40,223 nt of DNA from the NCBI GenBank assembly GCA_024763075.1, contig JANTGF010000038.1:1-40223 (forward strand), given 5' to 3'. A program made the translations under genes and the position numbers. Positions 16,768-26,231 of the stretch are shown here, in pieces. Source of the DNA: Bacteroidales bacterium (lineage in GTDB: Bacteria; Bacteroidota; Bacteroidia; Bacteroidales; VadinHA17). Below the pieces are notes generated by a model. It made no database searches and was not told the origin of the DNA. It saw only the letters and a list, made by a program, of their open reading frames with translations. Numbering within the stretch: position 1 is the stretch's first letter; every line of letters starts with the position of its first letter.

Positions 16768-18843
16768 ATGAAACCAAAATGCATTGTTGGTTCTTATGCC
16801 TATATTTTGATATTTGGTGTTTTGCTCCGGATATTTTCTTCGTGTACTTCACATAAAATAAAAATTACAAACAATAATCTGAAAATTGAAATTGATGAGA
16901 ATTTAAAATCACGGGTAATATCCGGATATACAGGTGAGAGTAACAACAATAATGAGTTTGTATATTCTGAAATACTAATAGGTAAAAACAGAGAATATAA
17001 AGATTTCAGGAAAATCAGCTACAATATTTCAGAAGGCAGTGATTCTGTAGGAGAGTATAAGCTTCACACAATAAAAGGGAAATTAGAGGAAGATGGGTAT
17101 GAGTTGATAAAAACCCTTGGAATAAAAACATATTTAAAAATCCCTGATTTTGCAGTGTACAATGTCAGTTATAAAAACACCGGTCAAAAAACAATTCAGC
17201 CTGAAAAATGGATCAATAATTATGGTAAGATTCAGCAGGGACTGAATGATTCCGTGATCTGGTCTTTTCAGGGGGAATCAACAAGTGCAAGAGCCGACTG
17301 GATACTCCCTGTGAAAAAAGGTTTTAGTCAGAAAAATTTCATGGGAATGAATAATTCTGATTATGGCGGAGGAATTCCGGTAGTTGATATATGGCGCCGT
17401 GATGGAGGAATTGCCAAAGGACATCTTGAAATGAGTCCCAGGCTTGTTTCTCTCCCGGTCAGACAAAAACTATACAGTAACAAAGCAGAAAGCTGGATTG
17501 AATATGAGTTCCCGGAGGATAAGAACCTGAATAAAAATGATTCACTTGAGACTTTTGAAACTTTTGTCACGGTGCATGAAGGGGATTGTTTTTCTTCATT
17601 ACGGCAATTTTCAAGGGTAATGCAGATGAAAGGAATGAAATTTGTAAAATCCGAACCCTCGGCTTTTGAACCCATATGGTGTGCCTGGGGGTACGAACGG
17701 AATTTTACTTTGAAAGAAATACTTGGAACCCTGCCAAAAGTTAAAGAACTGGGATTGAAGTGGGTGGTTTTGGACGATGGATTTCAGCAGGCAATTGGAG
17801 ACTGGGATGTAAACCGTAAGAAGTTTCCGAATGGTGACGATGATATGATCAATTTTGTAAGAACTATTCACAGTTATGGCTTAAAAGCCAAAATATGGTG
17901 GGCGCCTCTTGCAGCCAGCCCGGAAAGCAAACTGTACAAACAGAATCCGGATATTATATTGCAGACAAAGGATGAAACCCCTCAGTATATTACCTGGTGG
18001 AATTCATATTACCTGGCTCCTACTTATGAAAAAACGATCAACTATACAAAAAGTGTAATTCATCTGTTTATGGAGAAATGGGGCTTTGACGGCCTGAAAC
18101 TTGACGGGCAACATATGAATTCGGTTATGCCCGATTATGGAGTTGGCCATAATATTGAATCACCCGAACAGGCAACAGAGCAACTTCCGCAATTTTACAA
18201 AATGCTTTATCATGAAGCCAGAAGCATAAAGCCTGATGCGGTAATAGAAAATTGTCCATGCGGGACCTGTATGTCTTTCTATAATATGCCTTATACAAAT
18301 CAGTTTGTAAGCTCTGACCCATTAAGCAGCTGGCAAATTCGCTTAAAAGGAAAAGTTTACAGGGCCATTGCTCCTCAAATGGCATATTATGGAGATCATG
18401 TGGAATTAAGTGATGGGGGTGATGATTTTGCTACTTCATTTGGGATTGGGGCCGTTTTAGGAACGAAATTTACCTGGCCCGAAGATAATCCGGATCAGTC
18501 AGAAAGCTTTTTACTTACTCCCAAAAAAGAGGTGAAGTGGAAAAAATGGATTGATCTTTACAACCAAAAAATGCTTTCAAAAGGCAAATATCTTGGTAAT
18601 TTGTATGATATTGGTTTTGATTTGCCCGAAACACATGTAATTGAAAAGGAAGATACTATTTATTATGCATTTTACTGTCCGGACTGGGTAGGGAAAATTG
18701 AATTACGGGGACTTGAAAAAGATAAAAATTATGTTGCTTTTGATTATATTAATGAAAAGCTAATTACTGAATTCAATGGAAATGAACCAAAAATCAACGT
18801 AAGTTTTAAAGATCAATTACTGATTGAGGTGTACCAGAAGTAA
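16768..18843 (+). CDS. lipoprotein GH36-family alpha-galactosidase-like enzyme
   Basis: The protein has 691 residues. The N-terminus has a hydrophobic segment with lipobox IFSSC (Cys 26). A beta-sandwich domain to about residue 300 precedes the barrel, which opens at EPIWCAWGYERNFT. WVVLDDGFQQAIGDWD is the second conserved block. GLKLDGQ holds the likely nucleophile D446, and VSSDPLSSWQIR the likely acid/base D517, matching the GH36 pattern of a K-x-D and an S-D-x-x-x-x-x-x-R element. It should hydrolyse alpha-galactosides or close relatives in the periplasm or at the surface. It differs strongly from the first GH36-like protein, so the two are not a recent duplication. The GH2 gene follows after about 22 bases. 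Confidence 0.82.
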   Translation: MKPKCIVGSYAYILIFGVLLRIFSSCTSHKIKITNNNLKIEIDENLKSRVISGYTGESNNNNEFVYSEILIGKNREYKDFRKISYNISEGSDSVGEYKLHTIKGKLEEDGYELIKTLGIKTYLKIPDFAVYNVSYKNTGQKTIQPEKWINNYGKIQQGLNDSVIWSFQGESTSARADWILPVKKGFSQKNFMGMNNSDYGGGIPVVDIWRRDGGIAKGHLEMSPRLVSLPVRQKLYSNKAESWIEYEFPEDKNLNKNDSLETFETFVTVHEGDCFSSLRQFSRVMQMKGMKFVKSEPSAFEPIWCAWGYERNFTLKEILGTLPKVKELGLKWVVLDDGFQQAIGDWDVNRKKFPNGDDDMINFVRTIHSYGLKAKIWWAPLAASPESKLYKQNPDIILQTKDETPQYITWWNSYYLAPTYEKTINYTKSVIHLFMEKWGFDGLKLDGQHMNSVMPDYGVGHNIESPEQATEQLPQFYKMLYHEARSIKPDAVIENCPCGTCMSFYNMPYTNQFVSSDPLSSWQIRLKGKVYRAIAPQMAYYGDHVELSDGGDDFATSFGIGAVLGTKFTWPEDNPDQSESFLLTPKKEVKWKKWIDLYNQKMLSKGKYLGNLYDIGFDLPETHVIEKEDTIYYAFYCPDWVGKIELRGLEKDKNYVAFDYINEKLITEFNGNEPKINVSFKDQLLIEVYQK

Positions 18844-18865
18844 ATTGCAACTGCATCAAGAAAAC

Positions 18866-21865
18866 ATGATTATGATTAAACCATTAGAGAAAAAAATGCT
18901 TTATGGCGTTTTTGTAAGTTTGTTCATATTAACGGGGAACTTATTTGCCCAGTCCGCGACAAATTATAAGTTGTTAAAAAAGAACTGGAACATTCAGTCA
19001 TCTGGTAAGCTTACAGAATCTGGTAATGAAATCTCAAAGGCCGGTTTTAAAACAAAAAACTGGTATCCGGCAACCATGCCTTCAACTATCCTTGAAACCC
19101 TTGTGAAAAACGGTGTTTATAAAGATCCGTATTATGGGAATAATTTAACAGAAGTTGGCGGTTATTTTCCGGTGACCTCAAGTATGTACCTGTATGACCT
19201 GCCTGAAGACAGCCCTTTTAGTGTCCCCTGGTGGTTCCGGACGGAGTTTGATCTGCCTGAAGAGGATGATTACATTTGGTTGCATTTAAGCAGTATTAAT
19301 TACAAGGCAAATATATGGCTAAATGGCTCTTTAATAGCCGATACTGTTGAAATAGAAGGTGCACACCGGTTGTATGATCTGGATATCTCTGACAAGGTGG
19401 TCAGAGGCGGGAAGAATTGCCTGGCTATTGAGATAGTTACACCGGTAAATGGAACGGACATGTCAATTCGCTGGATGCAGGGTTCCAGGATGGTTCCCGA
19501 TAAAGATGCAGGTATTTGGTACGATGTTAAACTAAGCCGGAACAAAGCGCTCAAAATCCGGTATCCACATGTTATCACTGATCTTAATTTACCGGACACA
19601 ACAAAAGCCTACCTGACAGTTACAACTGATGTTTACAACAATTCTGAAAAAACGGTCCAGGGAGAATTACAGGGAAATATTTTACCGGTGAACAATATTT
19701 CTGAGGGAGGAAACTCTTCAGGAGGTTTTGACAGATATGAATTTTCTGAAAAAGTAAGTCTTAAGCCTCATGAAACCAAACAGGTAAGAATTTGTATTAA
19801 AATGGATAATCCCGCATTATGGTGGCCGCACATGTCAGGCAAACAAAATCTTTATGATTTGAACCTGACAATGAAAGACCAAAGCGGAAAACACACCGAT
19901 GAAAATACAACCCGGTTTGGGGTAAGAGAAATAACCTCAACGCTGGAAGACTTCTTTCCCGGAGTGGACCAGAAACTGGTCAGGGTTTTTCAGGTAAACG
20001 GTAAAAATGTCTTCGTGAAAGGTGGAAACTGGACAGAGACCATGATGATGGAAGAGAATCCGGAAAGAAATGAAGCAGAGGTATTGAGTATGCTGAATAT
20101 GAATTTCAATGCCATACGTACAGAAGGATTCTGGGGAACCGATCATTTCTTTGACCTGTGCGATAAATATGGCATCATGATTTTTGATGGTTTCAATTGC
20201 TGTTCCATCTGGGAACGTTGGGATGCCTGGTCAGAAAGGTCATACGAGATTGCCGGATTAAGCTTTCGTGACCAGATATTACGTAAGAGGAATCACCCGG
20301 CTTTTGTCGACTGGTTGCTTGGAAGCGACAATCCGGTACCTTTCAGGGTTGAAAAAATGTATGTGGATACCCTTACAAAACACGATGGAACACGCCCGTA
20401 CCAGAATAACTCTATGTACAGTACCACTCCCTTTTGCGGTTGCAGTGGCATTGATCATGATCCTTACCCCGATACATACATATATTTGCATCCAACTACC
20501 TGGTATGGGATGAAGAAGCTAAATGAGAACGGAGATTACGGACCTTATGAATTTCTGGAATTTAATACGGAGGTAAGCCCCGGTGGTGAACAGATTCCTC
20601 CCATGGAGAGTATGCGGGCCATGATGCCCAAAGAAGACCTCTGGCCCATAAACAAAACATGGGAACTCCGTCAGTCATCTGATGCTTACTCTGTAAATGC
20701 TACAAAAATATTTGATTTCCGGTATGGTAAGCCTTCTGATCTGGAATCTTATACCGCAAAAGCACAGGTTTTTCAGAAGGAAGCTTTCAGGGCAATGACG
20801 GAGGCTTTTCGGAAAAATAAGTATAAGGCAAGCGGCATTCTGATCTACAGGGTGAATGCCGGCTGGCCATCCCTGTGTTATTTTTTGTATGATTATTACC
20901 TGCGGCCAAATGGTGCATATGCCGGGGTGAAACAGGGTTTTGAACCCTTGCATATTCAGTATTCTTACGACGACAGCACCATTATGGTAGTTAATGATTT
21001 ATACAAAGGTTTTAAAAATCTGAAGGTAAGCGCCAAAGTGCTGAATTTGGATATGACAGAAAAATATTCCAAAATAACAAATTTAAGCATTGATGAGGAT
21101 ATAGTAATGACTGCTTTCACTTTACCACTAAATTTAAAGGATTTAAGCGAAACGTATTTTCTGAGCTTAAAACTTGAAGATGAAAGCAGTCACCTGATAA
21201 GTTCAAATTTTTATTGGTTATCAACAAAACACGATACGGTTGCTAGTTTCTCAACCCTGATGGAATTACCCACAACAAAAATAGTTGCAGAAGGAAAATT
21301 TGCAGATAACGGAGCCCATTCAACAGTAAAAGTGAAAATTTCAAATCCTACGGATCAACTGGCCTTTTTTATAAATCCGAAAATCCTGAATGGCTTGCAC
21401 GGAGATGAACTTTTACCTGCCTATTGGAGTGCAAAATATTTTAGCCTTCTACCCAATGAAACCCGGGAAATTAATGTGGTATTTGACAAAAAGGATTTGA
21501 AAGGGAATGAGCCCTGTTTGTTACTGGAAGGCTGGAATACCGATCCTGTTGAAATTTCTTTATCCGATAACGCTGATGTTACACCGGTTTATCAATACAA
21601 TAAGGTCAAAACGGTTAAAAGCTTAAAAAGCGATCAGGAATTTACGGTTAAACTGAATGTGAAGAATTCTGCAAAAAAGGGAACTGCACTCTTGAAGTCC
21701 CGTCAATATTTATTTATTGATGGCGAACCGGTTTCCTACAGGAGGGTCGCCCTGGCACCTGGAGAAGAGAAGCAATTAACCTGGACATCACTTAAAATTA
21801 ATTCACCGGGATCTCATGAAATAAAAGTTGGAAATATGAAGGCTGTGAGGCTTATGGTAAAATAA
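18866..21865 (+). CDS. secreted GH2 enzyme of the exo-beta-D-glucosaminidase / beta-mannosidase type
   Basis: The frame is open from a TTG at 18824 inside the previous gene, but I choose ATG 18866 (or 18872), because a clean signal peptide (MLYGVFVSLFILTGNLFAQ) then follows. The product has 999 residues. Order: sugar-binding jelly roll (about 30-200, WFRTEFDLPEED, WLNGSLIAD), Ig-like domain (about 200-345), then barrel (KGGNWTETMMMEENP, NAIRTEGFW). NHPAFVDWLLGSDNP has Asp 488 where classic GH2 enzymes have NE, as in CsxA-type glucosaminidases. EFNTEVSPG supplies the likely nucleophile E569, followed by IPPMESM, also typical of that branch. Substrate is inferred as a beta-glucosaminide or beta-mannoside end. 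Confidence 0.82.
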   Translation: MIMIKPLEKKMLYGVFVSLFILTGNLFAQSATNYKLLKKNWNIQSSGKLTESGNEISKAGFKTKNWYPATMPSTILETLVKNGVYKDPYYGNNLTEVGGYFPVTSSMYLYDLPEDSPFSVPWWFRTEFDLPEEDDYIWLHLSSINYKANIWLNGSLIADTVEIEGAHRLYDLDISDKVVRGGKNCLAIEIVTPVNGTDMSIRWMQGSRMVPDKDAGIWYDVKLSRNKALKIRYPHVITDLNLPDTTKAYLTVTTDVYNNSEKTVQGELQGNILPVNNISEGGNSSGGFDRYEFSEKVSLKPHETKQVRICIKMDNPALWWPHMSGKQNLYDLNLTMKDQSGKHTDENTTRFGVREITSTLEDFFPGVDQKLVRVFQVNGKNVFVKGGNWTETMMMEENPERNEAEVLSMLNMNFNAIRTEGFWGTDHFFDLCDKYGIMIFDGFNCCSIWERWDAWSERSYEIAGLSFRDQILRKRNHPAFVDWLLGSDNPVPFRVEKMYVDTLTKHDGTRPYQNNSMYSTTPFCGCSGIDHDPYPDTYIYLHPTTWYGMKKLNENGDYGPYEFLEFNTEVSPGGEQIPPMESMRAMMPKEDLWPINKTWELRQSSDAYSVNATKIFDFRYGKPSDLESYTAKAQVFQKEAFRAMTEAFRKNKYKASGILIYRVNAGWPSLCYFLYDYYLRPNGAYAGVKQGFEPLHIQYSYDDSTIMVVNDLYKGFKNLKVSAKVLNLDMTEKYSKITNLSIDEDIVMTAFTLPLNLKDLSETYFLSLKLEDESSHLISSNFYWLSTKHDTVASFSTLMELPTTKIVAEGKFADNGAHSTVKVKISNPTDQLAFFINPKILNGLHGDELLPAYWSAKYFSLLPNETREINVVFDKKDLKGNEPCLLLEGWNTDPVEISLSDNADVTPVYQYNKVKTVKSLKSDQEFTVKLNVKNSAKKGTALLKSRQYLFIDGEPVSYRRVALAPGEEKQLTWTSLKINSPGSHEIKVGNMKAVRLMVK

Positions 21866-21882
21866 TATTTTAATAATACGAT

Positions 21883-22971
21883 ATGAATTTATTTCGTTTT
21901 TTAAACCTGCGGCTGAAAGGGTATACTGTTTTATTAATTGTTTTCCTTTCAGGCTGTTCTCAAAAACCCGATTTTAAAACGTTCCCAAAAATTGATGCAC
22001 ATGTTCATCTCGAAACCTCAGATGATTCATTTGTGCAGGTTCTTAAGGAAAACAATTTCAAATTAATGACTCTTGTGACAGGTTCCGCAAGTCAGCCGGT
22101 AATAAATGAGGAGTTTGACTTCGCTAAAGCTCTGCATGATAAATATCCTGAATTTATTTCGTTTGCAACAACCTTTAGCATGGATGGCTTTGGTGAACCG
22201 GGATGGCAGCAACGAACCATTGAATGGCTTCAGGAAAGTTTTGATAAAGGCGCCATTGCAGTTAAAGTTTGGAAGGATATCGGTATGACGTTCCGGGATA
22301 AGGACAGCAGCTTCATTATGATTGATGATGAGAGATTCGATCCGGTCTGGGATTTTATCGAAGCACAAAATAAAACGCTTGTAAACCATATTGGTGAACC
22401 AAGGAATTGCTGGTTACCTGTTGACTCAATGACTGTCCCGGGGGATAAAAAATACTATTCTAATCATCCTCAATATTATATGTACCTGCACCCCGGGTAT
22501 CCTTCCCATCAGGAATTAATGGAAGCCAGGGACAGGATGCTGAAAAAACATCCCGGTTTAAGATATGTAGGATGTCATCTGGGAAGCATGGAGTGGGATG
22601 TGAATGTGCAGGCCAAATGGCTTGATAATCATCCGGACTGTGCCCTGGATATGGCTTCCAGGATTGAGCATTTTAAAGTACAGGACCCGGATAAGGTCAG
22701 AAAATTTATTATCAAATACCAGGATCAGCTTCTCTATGCTACCGATATAAGTGTGCAGGATGAAAATCCGGATTTCACCACCCGGAACCAGGTTGAGGAA
22801 GTTCTCAATCAGGTTTGGTTAAAAGACTGGGAATATTTTACAACGGATAAAATAATTGAAAATAGCAGTTCTGGAAAATACAAATGTCTCAACCTTCCGG
22901 TTTCGGTTTTGAGTAAAATATATTCTGAAAATGCATTGAAAATGTATCCGGGATTTGGTTTGAAACGATAG
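21883..22971 (+). CDS. lipoprotein amidohydrolase (Amidohydrolase_2-like), copy 2
   Basis: The protein has 362 residues. The lipobox FLSGC marks it as a lipoprotein. It keeps all the metal-site motifs of copy 1: DAHVHLE (H40, H42), AVKVWKD, VNHIGEP, CHLGS and LYATDIS, where A-T-D replaces G-T-D. It shares long blocks with the gene at 11580 and most of its length aligns without gaps, so the two are paralogues rather than convergent members. It follows the GH2 gene by 17 bases and probably shares its transcript. Immediately downstream is a scar that includes a DUF4185 fragment. Substrate unknown. Confidence 0.75.
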   Translation: MNLFRFLNLRLKGYTVLLIVFLSGCSQKPDFKTFPKIDAHVHLETSDDSFVQVLKENNFKLMTLVTGSASQPVINEEFDFAKALHDKYPEFISFATTFSMDGFGEPGWQQRTIEWLQESFDKGAIAVKVWKDIGMTFRDKDSSFIMIDDERFDPVWDFIEAQNKTLVNHIGEPRNCWLPVDSMTVPGDKKYYSNHPQYYMYLHPGYPSHQELMEARDRMLKKHPGLRYVGCHLGSMEWDVNVQAKWLDNHPDCALDMASRIEHFKVQDPDKVRKFIIKYQDQLLYATDISVQDENPDFTTRNQVEEVLNQVWLKDWEYFTTDKIIENSSSGKYKCLNLPVSVLSKIYSENALKMYPGFGLKR

Positions 22972-23016
22972 TTAGAGTAAACAATAGATAATTTTCCTCG
23001 AATAAATATACTGAAA

Positions 23017-23208
23017 ATGATGTTTTTAATTGCCTTGATTACACTGAGCTGTAACAATGTCAGTATAAAGGTGCCGGTTGAAGTTACTTTTCATACTGAA
23101 TCTCTGAAACGTGTTGGAATTGAAGGAGATAACCGGTGTACTACCTTGGCAAAGGACGGAAGCCTGATAACTTCAATGTGTGATGGTTCCAGGCTGGGCA
23201 GTGATTGA
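23017..23208 (+). pseudogene. 5' fragment of a DUF4185-like lipoprotein gene
   Basis: ATG 23017 opens a short frame with a lipoprotein signal (ITLSC) and about 45 residues that follow the start of the intact protein at 6977: both read P-V-x-V-x-FH-x-E, then K-R-x-G-x-x-G-D-N-x-C-x-T-x-A-K-D, then ITSMCDG. Similarity stops after MCDG, and the frame ends at TGA 23206-23208, where MFS transporter sequence begins in another frame. This is the left side of a deletion junction at about 23190-23204. Confidence 0.75.
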
Positions 23209-23640
23209 TAAAATGGGACGATAAAAAATAATGATGGTTGGTTCAATTCGATACATTGTGAGTTTAAGTTCAATCGCATGGGCTTTTATTTCTTATGGTG
23301 ATCATTTTACAGAAGCCGGTAGTCTGATTGTACTGGGGAGTGTTTTTCTTTTTATAACCTCCCATGCCTTTGGACAGGGGTCCGTAATATGGGTTACCTT
23401 AGCGAAATATTTCCAAATAGAGTCAGAGGCCGTGGCCAGTCACTCGGAACAACGACTCATTGGATCGCAGCGGCAATTATTTCCTGGATTTTCCCCTTAA
23501 TTGCAGAATTCTCAGGAGGGTATGTGTTTGCTGTTTATGCTGTTTTTATGGTCATCCAGCTTTTCTGGGTAATTACCCGAATGGTTGAAACCAAGGGTGT
23601 TTCTTGGGAACAAATTCAAAAAACACTGGGTATTGATTGA
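23195..23640 (+). pseudogene. 3' fragment of an MFS sugar-porter gene, doubly disrupted
   Basis: From about 23198 one frame reads AVIDKMGR, the conserved loop of sugar-porter MFS proteins, then an in-frame TAA at 23222-23224, then IMMVGSI and membrane-segment sequence to GQGSVIWV. At 23394-23395 the frame changes: adding one T there restores W-V-Y-L-S-E-I-F-P-N-R-V-R-G-R, the family signature, and the sequence runs on to the natural end at TGA 23638-23640. At least the first half or more of the transporter is missing, so it cannot be functional. It is the right side of the junction with the DUF4185 fragment. Confidence 0.85.
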
Positions 23641-23664
23641 ACCCCGAGTCTTATTTTACTTCAT

Positions 23665-23699
23665 TTTGCCTGATTCGTGAGGTATATTCCTTAAATTTG
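23665..23699 (+). promoter_or_regulatory. promoter of the TonB-dependent receptor gene
   Basis: A tttg at 23665-23668 and taaatttg at 23692-23699 are 23 bases apart and fit the Bacteroidota TTTG/TAnnTTTG pattern, at the wide end of its spacing. The start codon is 56 bases downstream. Confidence 0.5.
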
Positions 23700-23718
23700 C
23701 TTTCCCTGAATTAAGGAA
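23687..23718. promoter_or_regulatory. palindromic candidate operator over the -7 box
   Basis: Perfect 8-base arms ttccttaa (23687-23694) and ttaaggaa (23711-23718) are separated by 16 bases. The left arm overlaps the TAAATTTG box, so a protein bound here would block the promoter. A stem-loop in the 5' leader RNA is the alternative reading. Confidence 0.45.
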
Positions 23719-23755
23719 ATGAAAAAATAGGTACTAAAAACTAAAATATCACCCG

Positions 23756-26035
23756 ATGAAACGATCTTCCAATATTGAAAAACTTCTGCTATTGATACTG
23801 TTTTTTACAGGTTTAAATCCTGTCATTGCACAGTCTTCCCTATCAGGGATAATTAGGGAGAAAAGTACAGGTGAAATTCTGTCAGGAGTAAATGTTTATC
23901 TCCCTGAATATTCAAGAGGAACCGTTTCCGGAACGGATGGAAGTTACGAATTAAAAAATCTCAGATCCGGACAGGCTCTTGTGCAATTTTCTATGATGGG
24001 ATATAAAACCCGGCTGGAAAAGATAAATATCTCTGCGGGTATGGTAAATCTTTCCGTAGAAATGGAACCAAAGGTTATTCAGGGAGAAGAAATTGTTGTA
24101 ACCGGAGGCTTCCCCGGAAGTCAACATGATAATGTTGTAAAAATCAGCACACTGAAACCAAAAGCATTTTTAACATCAGGAACTCCTTCTCTTATAGAAA
24201 CACTTACTGAAACTCCCGGGATTGAAATGATCAGTAAAGGTCCGGGTGTGGCTACACCAGTAATCAGAGGATTGTCTTTAAGTAACATTTTATTCCTGAA
24301 CAATGGTATCCCCATGAGCAACTTTCAGTTTTCTGAAAACCATCCTTTTATGGTAGATGAGAATGGAATGGAAAGAATGGAGATCATTAAAGGTCCTGCA
24401 TCTCTCCTTTATGGATCAGGCGCTGTTGGAGGAGTAATAAATCTGATTAAAGAAGCGCCTGCACCGGAGGGGAAAATAACGGGCGATTACCTTCTTAAAT
24501 ATTTTGGAAACACCCATGGAGTGACTTCCAATTTAGGAGTAAAAGGAACGCAAAAAAGCTTTACCTGGGGACTCCGTTCAGGGTTTAACAGCCACATGGA
24601 TTATTTTGACGGAGACAATAATAGAATCCCGAATTCCCGTTTCAACCGGAAAAGCTTAAAGACAAATATCGGCCTTATTGAGAATTTTGGTACTTTCCGG
24701 TTATTTTATGATTATAATAAAGACAGACTCGGGATGACTGTTGAGCCGGCAATTATCCTTGTTCCTGAAAATAACAGAAAAAATGAAGTTTGGTATCAGG
24801 ATTTGTCGAATCATATTCTCTCAATGCAGAATAAAATTTTCATTAAAAAGATGAAATTCGATCTTAATCTGGGATACCAGAGCAATAACCGAAAGTTGTA
24901 TGGTTCTGCAACCATTGAGCCTTTACTGGTGGATATTAACATGAACAGCTTTAATTATAAGTTGCAATCGTCACTCCCCACCAACGAAACAACAAAAATT
25001 ATCGTTGGAATACAAGGACTCGAACAGTCGGTACAAAATCATGATGCTCCTCAACGGATTTTGCCGGATGCACGAATATCAGATTTTTCAGTTTTTGGAT
25101 TGGGACAACATTATCACTGGGAAAAATTAATGATCCAGGTGGGGTTAAGATGGGACTATCGTTTCATTCATGTTCCGGAACAGATTTCCGGAGGGCATTC
25201 CCACGACGAAGTGCATGCACAGGAAGACTCCCTGATCAGCTTAAACAATGCTTATAATAATATCAGCCTTTCACTCGGTTCGGTTCTTAATTTAAAAGAT
25301 AGTATGCATATCCGTTTGAATATCGCTTCTGCCTTTCGTAGTCCGAATCTTGCCGAGCTTACCCAAAACGGAGAACATGGAATACGCTATGAACAAGGGA
25401 ATGCAAATTTAAATTCTCAAAGAAATCTGGAAGCAGATTTAAGCTTCCATTATCATACTACCCACATGACATTTGACGCATCCGGATTTTATAATAATAT
25501 TTATGACTATATTTTTCTGGCCCCAACCAGTGACTCAACTGATGATGGTGATAAAATTTATCGCTATACTCAATCAAATGCTTTTTTATACGGAGGCGAA
25601 ATTCTTCTGCATTTTCATCCACATCCTGTTGATTGGCTTCATTTTAAATCATCCTGGTCTTATGTAAGTGGTAAACAATCGAATGGCGACTATCTACCAT
25701 TTATCCCGGCGCAGAAAGTGAAACTGGAAATTGAACTGCAGAAAAGAAAATGGTACGCCTTTAGAAACCTCTATTTTAAATTTTCCTCCGATTTTGTTTT
25801 CAAACAAAATCATCCGGCACCTTTTGAAACTCCGAGCGCTGATTACATCCTTTTAAACGCTGGCATGGGTGGAGATATTCATGTTAAAAATCAGCTGATC
25901 ACAGTAGGAGTATTTGCAAACAACCTGTTAAACAAAACATACATCAGTCATCTTTCAACATTAAAAGACCTGAGCCTAAACAATATGGGAAGAAACATTT
26001 CCCTGGTTGTAAAAGTTCCTTTTGGAATAAAATAG
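23756..26035 (+). CDS. TonB-dependent outer-membrane receptor, ZnuD-like
   Basis: The protein has 759 residues. A signal peptide (ends VIAQ, residue 26) is followed by a CarboxypepD_reg domain at about 28-108 (GTDGSYELKNLRSG), then a plug at about 118-232 (IETLTETPGIEMIS, RMEIIKGPASLLYGSGAVGGVINL), then a 22-strand-type barrel ending in an aromatic-poor VPFGIK. It is too short for SusC and has no SusD neighbour. A His-rich loop (H481, H483, H487 in GGHSHDEVH), NGEHGIRYEQGNANL and the LPFIPAQ segment resemble zinc receptors of the ZnuD type. The likely role is uptake of zinc or a metal complex. The substrate is inferred. Confidence 0.75.
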   Translation: MKRSSNIEKLLLLILFFTGLNPVIAQSSLSGIIREKSTGEILSGVNVYLPEYSRGTVSGTDGSYELKNLRSGQALVQFSMMGYKTRLEKINISAGMVNLSVEMEPKVIQGEEIVVTGGFPGSQHDNVVKISTLKPKAFLTSGTPSLIETLTETPGIEMISKGPGVATPVIRGLSLSNILFLNNGIPMSNFQFSENHPFMVDENGMERMEIIKGPASLLYGSGAVGGVINLIKEAPAPEGKITGDYLLKYFGNTHGVTSNLGVKGTQKSFTWGLRSGFNSHMDYFDGDNNRIPNSRFNRKSLKTNIGLIENFGTFRLFYDYNKDRLGMTVEPAIILVPENNRKNEVWYQDLSNHILSMQNKIFIKKMKFDLNLGYQSNNRKLYGSATIEPLLVDINMNSFNYKLQSSLPTNETTKIIVGIQGLEQSVQNHDAPQRILPDARISDFSVFGLGQHYHWEKLMIQVGLRWDYRFIHVPEQISGGHSHDEVHAQEDSLISLNNAYNNISLSLGSVLNLKDSMHIRLNIASAFRSPNLAELTQNGEHGIRYEQGNANLNSQRNLEADLSFHYHTTHMTFDASGFYNNIYDYIFLAPTSDSTDDGDKIYRYTQSNAFLYGGEILLHFHPHPVDWLHFKSSWSYVSGKQSNGDYLPFIPAQKVKLEIELQKRKWYAFRNLYFKFSSDFVFKQNHPAPFETPSADYILLNAGMGGDIHVKNQLITVGVFANNLLNKTYISHLSTLKDLSLNNMGRNISLVVKVPFGIK

Positions 26036-26135
26036 AACTCTCAAATCAACATAGTGTCTCTTAGAAAACGCCAAATACTACCTTATTCTCGTTTTGAAAC
26101 CAGTCATTCCGATGACATCGGGGCTCCTGATTTTT

Positions 26136-26152
26136 AAGACTTCGAAAGTCTT
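26136..26152. repeat. short perfect hairpin
   Basis: Arms aagactt and aagtctt (7 bases) surround cga. The neighbouring ccgatgacatcgg (26109-26121) is a second palindrome. No T-run follows, so terminator function is not supported. Confidence 0.5.
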
Positions 26153-26231
26153 GATAACGAACATTCTGAACTAAACACCGACTTTATGGACGGACTCTTA
26201 GCTATCTGGTTTTTCCCATTTTAAATGTTCT

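Noticed and set aside
18824-18865. TTG start giving a 1013-residue GH2 protein
   Set aside because: It lies within the previous gene and would put charged residues before a clean signal peptide; ATG 18866 or 18872 is more plausible.
1-23640. Classical polysaccharide utilisation locus with SusC and SusD
   Set aside because: No SusD-like protein is present, and the only TonB receptor (23756-26035) is too short for SusC and has metal-receptor motifs.
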